The notes under the pieces: generated by a model | Database searches by the model: none | Told to the model about the DNA's origin: nothing | What the model saw: the letters and a program-made list of their open reading frames with translations, nothing else | Assembly (NCBI GenBank): GCA_946481425.1 | Contig: CAMLNT010000144.1 | Span: forward strand, 1 to 6,149 | Source of the DNA: an uncultured Brevundimonas sp. | Lineage (GTDB): Bacteria > Pseudomonadota > Alphaproteobacteria > Caulobacterales > Caulobacteraceae | Reading direction: 5' to 3' | DNA: 6,149 nt | Shown here: positions 1-5,184 of the stretch, one piece after another | How the letters are laid out: every line of letters starts with the position of its first letter | Position numbering within the stretch: the first letter of the stretch is position 1 | Position numbers and translations under genes: made by a program

Positions 1-62
<62 letters not shown>

Positions 63-64
63 CC

Positions 65-78
65 GGCCCCGTGGGGCC
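65..78. repeat. Perfect inverted repeat in the tRNA-Leu 5' leader
   Basis: GGCCCC-GT-GGGGCC is a six-base-pair perfect palindrome ending two bases before the mature tRNA 5' end. In the precursor transcript it could form a short GC hairpin beside the RNase P cleavage site. It may equally be a chance product of GC-rich sequence. Confidence 0.5.
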
Positions 79-89
79 GAAGGCGCGGA

Positions 90-118
90 CACATATGCGA
101 AGCCGATATTCGGGTCAA
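90..118 (-). promoter_or_regulatory. Probable promoter of the tRNA-Leu gene
   Basis: On the minus strand there is TTGACC (complement of 113-118), a 17-base spacer and TATGTG (complement of 90-95). The -35 matches the sigma-70 consensus at five of six positions and the -10 at three of six. The predicted transcription start falls near position 83, giving a leader of about 20 bases, normal for a single tRNA gene. The -35 also fits the Caulobacter housekeeping form. No experimental support is visible. Confidence 0.45.
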
Positions 119-161
119 CGGCCCTTTCGAGCCTGACAGCCAAAAGTGGCCCCTCTGTCCG

Positions 162-190
162 TTGCCGTGGCAATCCAGAGCGGCTATCCC
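162..190 (+). promoter_or_regulatory. Weak promoter candidate with a small palindrome upstream of the SDR gene
   Basis: TTGCCG (162-167) is followed after 15 bases by GCTATCCC (183-190), which matches the Caulobacter housekeeping -10 form GCTANAWC at six of eight positions. The first element overlaps a palindrome, TTGCC-GT-GGCAA (162-173), which could be an operator or chance. If the SDR protein starts at 224 this is untranslated sequence, and the leader would be about 28 bases. If the GTG at 146 is used, it is coding. Confidence 0.25.
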
Positions 191-223
191 GCACCCATCC
201 TTCCCACGGACGAGTTTTCAGCG

Positions 224-1192
224 ATGTCGCGCCCCGGTTCTCTGGTCACGGTCTTCGGCGGCTCCGGCTTTGTCGGCGCCCAGGTCGTGCGCGCCCTGCT
301 CAGGGCCGATCACCGCGTCCGCATAGCGGTCCGCAACCCCAATCTGGCCTTCGAGAGCCAGACGCAGGGCCGCGTGGGCCAGATCCAGCGCATGGCCTGC
401 GACGTCACCGACGACGCCCAGGTCTCCGCCGCCCTCGAGGGCGCGACCGCTGCGGTCAATCTGGTCGGCATTCTCTACGAGACGCCCTGGCGCAAGTTCG
501 AGGCCCTGCACGCCGACGCTCCGGCCCGCATCGCCGCCGCCTGCAAGCGGCTGGGGGTTGAGCGCTTCGTCCAGGTCTCGGCCATCGGCGCCGACCCTGA
601 CTCGCCGTCGGCCTACGCCCGTTCCAAGGGCGAGGGGGAGGCGCGCGCCCGCGCCGCCCTTCCGTCCACGACCGTGGTCCGGCCGTCGGTGATCTTCGGC
701 CGGGGCGACGGTCTCCTGAACCGTTTCGCAGGGATGGCGAGTATCGCGCCGGCCCTGCCGCTGCCCGGCGGCGGCGAGACCCGTTTCCAGCCGGTCTACG
801 TCGGCGACGTGGCCCAGGCCATCGCCCGCGCCGTGGACGATCCCTCGACCGCCGGCCAGACCTATGAGCTGGGCGGACCGCAGGTGATGACGCTGAAGGA
901 AATCCAGCAGCTGGTCCTGACCGAAACCAAGCAGGATCGCCCGCTGGTGCCGCTCCCCTGGCAGGCGGCCAGCCTGATCGGCGCCTTCGCCGAACCGCTC
1001 GGGTGGTTCGGCATCGCTCCGCCGATCACGCGCGACCAGGTAACCTTGTTGAAGTCCGACAACGTCGTTTCCGACGGCGCGCTCGGGCTTGAGGCCCTCG
1101 GCGTCCAACCGACCGGCATCGAGGCGATCGCCCCGACCTATCTCTGGCGCTACCGCAAGGGCGGTCAGTTCGCGGACATGGCCCCAGCCTGA
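224..1192 (+). CDS. NDUFA9-like NAD(P)-binding protein, atypical short-chain dehydrogenase family
   Basis: A 322-residue Rossmann-fold protein of the extended/atypical SDR type usually annotated as 'complex I NDUFA9 subunit family'. A glycine-rich dinucleotide motif, GGSGFVG, lies at residues 12-18 on the first beta strand. Residues 79-85 (NLVGILY) are typical of this subfamily. VSAIGA (118-123) and Y131-x3-K135 occupy the SDR active-site positions. A substrate-domain stretch of the RPSVIFG/GDG type covers 153-163. The true substrate is unknown. The eukaryotic relative is a structural complex I subunit, and I would not assume the bacterial protein is one. The start at 224 was chosen because the conserved Rossmann strand begins eight residues later and a GGACGAG purine run sits nine bases upstream. 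A GTG at 146 would add 26 residues that resemble no domain. The alpha/beta hydrolase follows five bases after the stop, suggesting co-transcription. Confidence 0.88.
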   Translation: MSRPGSLVTVFGGSGFVGAQVVRALLRADHRVRIAVRNPNLAFESQTQGRVGQIQRMACDVTDDAQVSAALEGATAAVNLVGILYETPWRKFEALHADAPARIAAACKRLGVERFVQVSAIGADPDSPSAYARSKGEGEARARAALPSTTVVRPSVIFGRGDGLLNRFAGMASIAPALPLPGGGETRFQPVYVGDVAQAIARAVDDPSTAGQTYELGGPQVMTLKEIQQLVLTETKQDRPLVPLPWQAASLIGAFAEPLGWFGIAPPITRDQVTLLKSDNVVSDGALGLEALGVQPTGIEAIAPTYLWRYRKGGQFADMAPA

Positions 1193-1197
1193 GCGAC

Positions 1198-2052
1198 ATG
1201 GGCCGGATGACCGTGTCGGACGCCGGCGGAATGGGCCGGCTGGACTGGGGGGACCCGGACCGTCCGGTCGACCTGGTCTTCCTGCACGCGACGGGCTTCA
1301 ACGCCCTGACTTACCGGACCCTGCTGGCGCCGCTCGGCGACCGGTTCCATGCCGTGGCGCTCGACCTGCGCGGTCACGGGTCCTCGACCCTGCCGACCGA
1401 TCCGAAGCGTCACCCCAGCTGGCGCATCTACGCCGACGACGTCGGCGGCTTTCTCCGGACCCTTGATCGTCCCGTTGTCATGGCTGGCCATTCCATGGGC
1501 GCGACCACGGCCTTGCTGACGGCCGAGCGCGCTCCGGATCGGGTCCGCTCGCTCGTCCTGCTGGACCCCGTGATCCTGCCGAAAAGACAGGCGGCGTTCC
1601 TGCGCCTGCCCGGCATGTGGCGGTTGGCCATGCAGCATCCCTGGGCCGTCGCCGCCCTCAGGCGCCGCGATCGCTTCCCGAGCCGGGACGACGCCTTCGC
1701 CGCCTATCGGGGACGCGGCTCCTTCAAGGGCTGGCCGGACGAGACCCTGCGCGACTACGTCGAGGGCGGTTTCCGTCCGACGGCCGAGGGTGACGTCGAA
1801 CTGACCTGCGCCCGGGACTGGGAGGCCGCCAACTACGGCGCCCAGGCCAACGATCCCTGGAGCGTGCTCAAGCGCACACGCCAGCCAGTTCGGATCCTGA
1901 AGGCCGGCCGGGGCTCGACCTGTGCGGTCTCGGCCGCCGATGCGACCCGCTTCCCCGACGCCTCCCTCGAGACGCTCGAGGACGCCAACCACTTCTTCCC
2001 GATGACCCGCGCCGAAGCCGCCCGCGCCGCCCTGGTCGAGGCCCTGGGCTAG
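1198..2052 (+). CDS. Alpha/beta hydrolase, serine nucleophile, substrate unknown
   Basis: A 284-residue cytoplasmic alpha/beta-hydrolase-fold protein with no signal peptide. HATGF (30-34) is the oxyanion-hole turn after beta 3. LDLRGHGSS (55-63) is the family motif after beta 4. GHSMG (97-101) is the nucleophile elbow with Ser99, and NHFF (264-267) supplies His265. Residues about 130-205 form a helical cap. The usual acid site after beta 7 reads AGRGS, with Ser240 where Asp is expected. Asp123 (LLDP) is the best alternative acid. Esterase, lactonase or C-C hydrolase activity is possible, and the sequence does not decide between them. The start at 1198 lies five bases after the SDR stop with no clear Shine-Dalgarno, so translational coupling is likely. 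ATGs at 1207 and 1231 are alternative starts. Its stop overlaps the stop of the convergent corA gene. Confidence 0.87.
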   Translation: MGRMTVSDAGGMGRLDWGDPDRPVDLVFLHATGFNALTYRTLLAPLGDRFHAVALDLRGHGSSTLPTDPKRHPSWRIYADDVGGFLRTLDRPVVMAGHSMGATTALLTAERAPDRVRSLVLLDPVILPKRQAAFLRLPGMWRLAMQHPWAVAALRRRDRFPSRDDAFAAYRGRGSFKGWPDETLRDYVEGGFRPTAEGDVELTCARDWEAANYGAQANDPWSVLKRTRQPVRILKAGRGSTCAVSAADATRFPDASLETLEDANHFFPMTRAEAARAALVEALG

Positions 2053-3008
2053 AGCCAGCCCTTGCGCTTGAAATACCAGAGCGGCAGGACCGCCGAGACC
2101 ACCATGGCCACCAGCACCAGCGGATAGGCCACCGGCTGGGACAGTTCGGGCATGTGGTCGAAGTTCATTCCGTAGATCGAGGCGATCAGCGTCGGCGGCA
2201 TGAAGGCCACGGCCGCGACCGAGAAGATCTTGATGATGCCGGACTGCTCGATGTTGATCAGACCGAGCGCGGCGTTGAGCTGGAAGCTCACCGACTGGCC
2301 GATGCCGGCGATGTGGGCCTGTAGCGACTGGATGTCCCTCGACAGGGTCCGCAGGTGTTCGCGCGCCTCTGTGTCCTTCTCGATCCGCTCATCCAGCAGC
2401 AGGAAGGTCATCGCCCGCTCGATGCCGTTCAGGCTGTCGGAGATCCGCGCCGAGGCGTGCTGGGCCTCGCCGAGCCGCTTGATGGCGCGCTCATAGTTGG
2501 TGTGGCCGGGGGTAAAGATGTCGTCCGAGACGCTTTCCACCTCCAGGGCCGTCCGCTGGATGACATCGGCCATCCGGTCGACGATGGCTTCGAACAGATT
2601 GAGCAGCACCAGAACCGGACCGCCGCACAGGCTCGGCTCGCGGTCCAGCTTCTCGCCCAGCAGCTTGAAGGCGCGCGGCTCGGTGTAGCGCACCGTCACC
2701 AGCGGGCCGTTCGACAGGATGAAGGTCACCGGTCCCGTCAACGGCAGCGGCGCATCCGTGTGATAGAGCAGGTCCGCCGTCAGATAGGTCGTCGCGCCCT
2801 GACGGTAGAGCCGGCTCGACGCCTCGATCGCGGCCATCTCCTCGCGCGTTGGAACCTGCATGGACAGGGCGCGCTCGACCGCCAGTTCTTCCTCGCGCGT
2901 CGGGCTGACGAGATCCAGCCAGACCGCGCCGTCCGGCAGCGTCCAGTCAGGGCCGACCGCCTCGATCACTGTCGGCGACGGCTCGCAATGTTTGAAGAAG
3001 CGGATCAT
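2049..3008 (-). CDS. corA: CorA-family magnesium/divalent cation channel
   Basis: A 319-residue inner-membrane protein that admits Mg2+ (often also Co2+ and Ni2+) as a homopentamer. The N-terminal cytoplasmic domain spans about 1-240, with a long helical stretch at about 135-255 that becomes the stalk helix. The first membrane segment covers about 259-279 and ends in the signature YGMNF, with GMN at 280-282 forming the selectivity filter. The periplasmic loop carries MPEL (286-289), as in classical CorA rather than ZntB-like members. The second membrane segment is about 294-312, followed by a basic tail ending KRKGWL, very like other CorA proteins. Length is normal for the family. No strong Shine-Dalgarno precedes the ATG. 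The gene has a 293-base upstream gap with hairpins, so it is probably transcribed alone. Its stop shares CTAG with the hydrolase stop. Confidence 0.96.
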   Translation of the reverse strand: MIRFFKHCEPSPTVIEAVGPDWTLPDGAVWLDLVSPTREEELAVERALSMQVPTREEMAAIEASSRLYRQGATTYLTADLLYHTDAPLPLTGPVTFILSNGPLVTVRYTEPRAFKLLGEKLDREPSLCGGPVLVLLNLFEAIVDRMADVIQRTALEVESVSDDIFTPGHTNYERAIKRLGEAQHASARISDSLNGIERAMTFLLLDERIEKDTEAREHLRTLSRDIQSLQAHIAGIGQSVSFQLNAALGLINIEQSGIIKIFSVAAVAFMPPTLIASIYGMNFDHMPELSQPVAYPLVLVAMVVSAVLPLWYFKRKGWL

Positions 3009-3062
3009 CGCGCTGCCCGGTCAACGAGGCGCCGAACCGACCGCAAAGCGGACGGCTTGTAA

Positions 3063-3086
3063 AGCGGCGGGTTTATCCCCGCCGCT
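3063..3086. repeat. Nine-base-pair perfect hairpin between the CHAP gene and corA
   Basis: AGCGGCGGG (3063-3071) pairs perfectly with CCCGCCGCT (3078-3086) around a six-base loop. On the minus strand the 3' flank reads TTTACAAG, only a short T run, so it is a weak candidate for an intrinsic terminator of the CHAP transcript. It may instead be a regulatory stem in the corA leader, 55 bases before the corA start. It is the strongest simple hairpin I noticed in the non-coding parts of the window. Confidence 0.6.
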
Positions 3087-3100
3087 GATCGAGTATCAGG

Positions 3101-3115
3101 CCTTGCGGGGCAAGG
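3101..3115. repeat. Second hairpin upstream of corA
   Basis: CCTTGC-GGG-GCAAGG is a perfect six-base-pair inverted repeat with a three-base loop, 15 bases from the larger hairpin at 3063-3086. No T run follows it on either strand. The two together suggest a folded leader or tandem termination structure for minus-strand transcripts. Confidence 0.5.
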
Positions 3116-3144
3116 GGCCGGCGACGGGAGGCGGCCGATATATC

Positions 3145-3301
3145 CCCGCTGGTCTGCAAGGGCCTAGACTGCCGGGCGTCGCTCTTTGACATCGTGACGA
3201 CGACGGCGCGGCCGCACGGCCCCCGGCGGGTCAGCCGACCGAGGCGAACGACCCGAACGACTTGGACGGTGTTTCTGGAGTCCGGTTCGGCCGGATAAGG
3301 G
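3145..3301. other. Intergenic stretch downstream of the CHAP gene, no gene seen
   Basis: No reading frame with recognisable protein character and no RNA gene is visible. A five-base-pair hairpin, TCCGG-TTCGG-CCGGA (3281-3295), sits just after the CHAP stop codon but lacks a T run, so it is a poor terminator candidate. A short tandem repeat of CGAACGAC occurs at 3245-3252 and 3254-3261. A plus-strand TTGACA at 3186-3191 has no matching -10 at the normal distance. Confidence 0.5.
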
Positions 3302-3859
3302 TCAGGGCTGACCGGAGGCCGCGCCCAGCGACGCGGTGACCAGTCCGGCCTGCATGCCTTCGGCCTGGGAGCCGATACGCTGAATCTGGGCCTCGTCGGA
3401 CTGGTAGATGAAGCCGTACGTCGGATAGACGCTCACACCGAGGTCGTTTGACGGATTGTGCCACACGCGCACCGACGACCAGTCGTTGTTGTCGGAGACG
3501 TCCACCACGGTCACGTCGCGCTCGATGCGACCGCGCGAGCCGCCCCAGTTGGCGTGGCTGATGCGCATGACCCGCTCGGTGAGGATCTGGCTGACGACGG
3601 CGACATGGCCGCGGGTCGAGGCGTTCGACGGCTGGAATACGAGAACGGCGCCGACTTCGGGCGCGCGGCCGGTGCGCATCCCCTGCGTCTGGGCGGAGGC
3701 CCACCAGGTCCAGGCGTCGCCATAGATCTGGATGCCGGAGAACTCACGGGCGAACCGGACGCACTGGTAGTAGGTCTCCTGGGCGTGGGCCGGGGCCGGC
3801 GTGAACGCGAAGAGAGCTACTGCTGCCGCGAAAAATGCGGCGCCCAGGCGCTGGAACAT
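3302..3859 (-). CDS. Secreted CHAP-domain protein, putative peptidoglycan amidase/endopeptidase
   Basis: A 185-residue exported protein. A Sec signal peptide covers residues 1-26: short basic N-terminus, alanine/phenylalanine-rich core, and AHA before the predicted cut at Gln27. The mature protein is almost entirely one CHAP (NlpC/P60-like cysteine peptidase) domain. YYQCVRF supplies the likely nucleophile Cys33, RGHVAVV supplies His85, and SHANWGG supplies Asn104 as the third residue. The family cleaves peptidoglycan peptide or amide bonds, so action in the periplasm or outside the cell is likely but inferred. No separate cell-wall-binding domain is present. The last 30 or so residues are low-complexity and probably disordered. 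The start is supported by the signal peptide; its Shine-Dalgarno is poor (GGGGTC region). It lies 66 bases downstream of the acyltransferase gene, co-oriented. It could also be a toxin or a divisome-associated hydrolase; nothing here decides. Confidence 0.88.
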   Translation of the reverse strand: MFQRLGAAFFAAAVALFAFTPAPAHAQETYYQCVRFAREFSGIQIYGDAWTWWASAQTQGMRTGRAPEVGAVLVFQPSNASTRGHVAVVSQILTERVMRISHANWGGSRGRIERDVTVVDVSDNNDWSSVRVWHNPSNDLGVSVYPTYGFIYQSDEAQIQRIGSQAEGMQAGLVTASLGAASGQP

Positions 3860-3882
3860 TTGAGACCCCGACGTCGTTCTTC

Positions 3883-3918
3883 CCGATCGTAGGTCTAGCG
3901 GGGACCTCTTAAGATCGG
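3883..3918. repeat. Nested inverted repeat overlapping a possible CHAP-gene promoter
   Basis: The outer arms CCGATC (3883-3888) and GATCGG (3913-3918) enclose inner arms AGGTC (3891-3895) and GACCT (3903-3907) around a seven-base loop. On the minus strand the inner arm forms part of GCTAGACC (3892-3899), a seven-of-eight match to the Caulobacter -10 form GCTANAWC. That would start transcription about 26 bases before the CHAP ATG. No good -35 is seen at the right distance. The structure could be a terminator for the acyltransferase transcript (no T run), an operator, or both. Confidence 0.4.
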
Positions 3919-3925
3919 AAAGGCG

Positions 3926-5023
3926 TCAGGACGCCGCAGGCTGAATTTGCCTGCGACCTTTCGACGCGCGCCTGTCCGCCCAGCGCCGCATGGCGTCGCG
4001 CGCCGGGCGCTCGATCAGGTGATGCGACAGGCCCGCGATCGGCACGATGGCGACCACGATCGGGACCCACAGCCACCAGGGCAGGGTCTCTGTCCCGGTC
4101 AGCTTCGACGCCGCATTGATGGCCAGCAGCTTCCACGGCACGCAGACCATATAGACCGAATAGCTGACCTCCCCGAGCCAGACGCCGGTCTTGGATTCCA
4201 GCGGCCCGCCCCGGCCCGACAGGCCGGCCAGCGCCAGGATCAGCACCCCGAACAGGGCGACGGTCACGCCGTCCCACAGCTGCAACGCCGCGCAGACCAC
4301 GATCAGGGCCGTGGCCGACAGCGCCATGACACCCGGCCGCTTCAGCCCGCCCGCGCGCCAGGCCAGATAGGCGGCGCAGCCATAGGCGAAACACGGCACG
4401 ATCCGGAGCGCCCCCCAGTGGATGGTCGCCTGGGTAAGCGGGAAGCCCGCCAGGGCCTCAAAGATCGCATAGCTGGCGAACAGGCCCGCCGTCGCCAGGA
4501 TCAGCGCCACGCCGGGCCGGGCCCTCAGCCTCCATGCCATCCACGCGAAGGCCGGGAAGGTCAGATAGGCGAACCATTCAGCCGAGATCGACCAGGACGG
4601 ATGGTTCCAGGCCGCCTGCGGGGCGAGGCCCCAGGCGTGGGTCATGGTCAGGTTTGCCGGCAGGGACGCCCAGTCCATGATGTTTCCGTCGATCGTGAAG
4701 CCCGCGATCGTGGCCCCCAGCGCCAGGACGCCCACCCCGATCAGGGTCGCCAGATGCAGCGGATAGACCCGCGCCAGCCGAGCCCAGAGGAAGGAGCCAT
4801 ATTTGAACTTCTCGGTCCCGAAACTCTCCAGATAGACGTGGCAGAGGATGAAGCCCGACAGGACGAAGAAGAGCTCCACCCCGAGATAGCCCTGGGCCAC
4901 GAACCCCGGCGTCCAGCCGGTGGCTGAGCCCAGATCGAGCTTGGGCCAGTAATGGAACATCACCACCCAGAAGGCGGCCAGAAACCGCATGGAGGTGAGC
5001 GGCTTGAGGTTCTCGGGCGTCAT
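3926..5023 (-). CDS. Acyltransferase-3 family membrane protein (OafA/YrhL-like O-acyltransferase)
   Basis: A 365-residue integral inner-membrane protein with about ten hydrophobic segments, the normal length for a family member without an extra SGNH domain. Such proteins move acetyl or other acyl groups onto envelope sugars such as LPS O-antigen, exopolysaccharide or peptidoglycan. Family hallmarks are visible: SMRFLAA with Arg13, His24 in the first membrane segment (VMFHYW), GVELFFVLSGF (48-58), RLARVYPLHL (82-91), WSISAEW (144-150) and a C-terminal IERPAR (337-342) before a basic tail. The acceptor cannot be told from sequence. The ATG at 5023 sits 10-12 residues before the conserved Arg, as usual, though no strong Shine-Dalgarno is seen. 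It is divergent from ada (161-base gap). The CHAP gene lies downstream, which weakly hints at cell-wall modification, but no polysaccharide genes are nearby in the window. Confidence 0.92.
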   Translation of the reverse strand: MTPENLKPLTSMRFLAAFWVVMFHYWPKLDLGSATGWTPGFVAQGYLGVELFFVLSGFILCHVYLESFGTEKFKYGSFLWARLARVYPLHLATLIGVGVLALGATIAGFTIDGNIMDWASLPANLTMTHAWGLAPQAAWNHPSWSISAEWFAYLTFPAFAWMAWRLRARPGVALILATAGLFASYAIFEALAGFPLTQATIHWGALRIVPCFAYGCAAYLAWRAGGLKRPGVMALSATALIVVCAALQLWDGVTVALFGVLILALAGLSGRGGPLESKTGVWLGEVSYSVYMVCVPWKLLAINAASKLTGTETLPWWLWVPIVVAIVPIAGLSHHLIERPARDAMRRWADRRASKGRRQIQPAAS

Positions 5024-5045
5024 GACGGGCGTCTTTGATCAGCAA

Positions 5046-5061
5046 TGGAGCACACACTCCA
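5046..5061. repeat. Inverted repeat upstream of the acyltransferase gene
   Basis: TGGAG-CACACA-CTCCA is a perfect five-base-pair dyad with a six-base centre, 22 bases before the acyltransferase start. Its spacing suits a dimeric repressor site or a small leader hairpin. It does not fit the alphaproteobacterial LexA box (GTTC-N7-GTTC). The evidence is the symmetry alone. Confidence 0.35.
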
Positions 5062-5110
5062 GAACCGACGCTATCAGGCCGGGGTCGAGGAACCGTTAAG
5101 CCGCCCGACA

Positions 5111-5175
5111 TTGACCGCAAGGCGCGGGACGGCGGCCATCGAAACCCTCCGTAGGGTCTCTCACGCACCAAGGAG
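5111..5175 (+). promoter_or_regulatory. ada upstream region: -35-like element, small dyad and Shine-Dalgarno
   Basis: TTGACC (5111-5116) is a good -35, but no convincing -10 is found at 10-18 bases. ACCCT-CCGT-AGGGT (5144-5157) is a five-base-pair dyad that could be an operator or leader hairpin. AGGAG (5171-5175) is a strong ribosome binding site nine bases before the ATG at 5185 and fixes the ada start. In E. coli methylated Ada activates its own gene through an AAAGCGCA box. I see no copy of that here, so any autoregulatory site must differ in sequence. Confidence 0.4.
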
Positions 5176-5184
5176 ACATCCCCT

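Larger units (their letters stand above)
3009..3144 (-). promoter_or_regulatory. Putative corA promoter and structured leader
   Basis: On the minus strand GATATATC (3137-3144) matches the Caulobacter housekeeping -10 form GCTANAWC at seven of eight positions. TTGCAG (complement of 3154-3159) lies nine bases upstream as a poor -35. Transcription starting near 3130 would give a leader of about 120 bases containing two hairpins, listed separately, before the corA start at 3008. No known Mg2+ riboswitch (M-box) pattern is recognisable. A 13-codon reading frame starting with TTG (3046) ends with a TGA that overlaps the corA ATG, but it has no Shine-Dalgarno. The promoter call is inference from consensus matching only. 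Confidence 0.3.

Noticed and set aside
218..1108. Long minus-strand open frame opposite the SDR gene (296 codons)
   Set aside because: It lies wholly antisense to a clear family member. Its translation is rich in Gly/Arg/Ala/Asp with no domain, as expected from high GC at third positions.
1165..1992. Long minus-strand open frame opposite the hydrolase gene (275 codons)
   Set aside because: It is antisense to a gene with an intact nucleophile elbow and family motifs, and the translation has no recognisable domain.
2355..3062. 235-codon plus-strand open frame opposite corA
   Set aside because: It is antisense to corA, which has GMN and MPEL motifs. The composition is arginine/glutamine rich and shadow-like.
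3186..3214. Perfect TTGACA on the plus strand as a promoter for an unseen RNA
   Set aside because: The sequence 17 bases on is CGGCCG with no -10 likeness, and no gene or RNA fold follows on the plus strand.
3231..3704. Minus-strand open frame running past the CHAP stop (157 codons)
   Set aside because: It is out of frame with the CHAP gene, arginine/proline rich, without signal peptide or domain. The CHAP frame has a full catalytic set.
3947..4927. 326-codon plus-strand open frame opposite the acyltransferase
   Set aside because: The translation is dominated by Arg, Gln, Pro, Gly and His with no membrane segments or motifs. The minus-strand acyltransferase carries all family hallmarks.
5046..5080. 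SOS (LexA) box between the acyltransferase and ada
   Set aside because: GTTC occurs on the minus strand but is not followed by a second GTTC after seven bases, so the alphaproteobacterial LexA pattern is absent.
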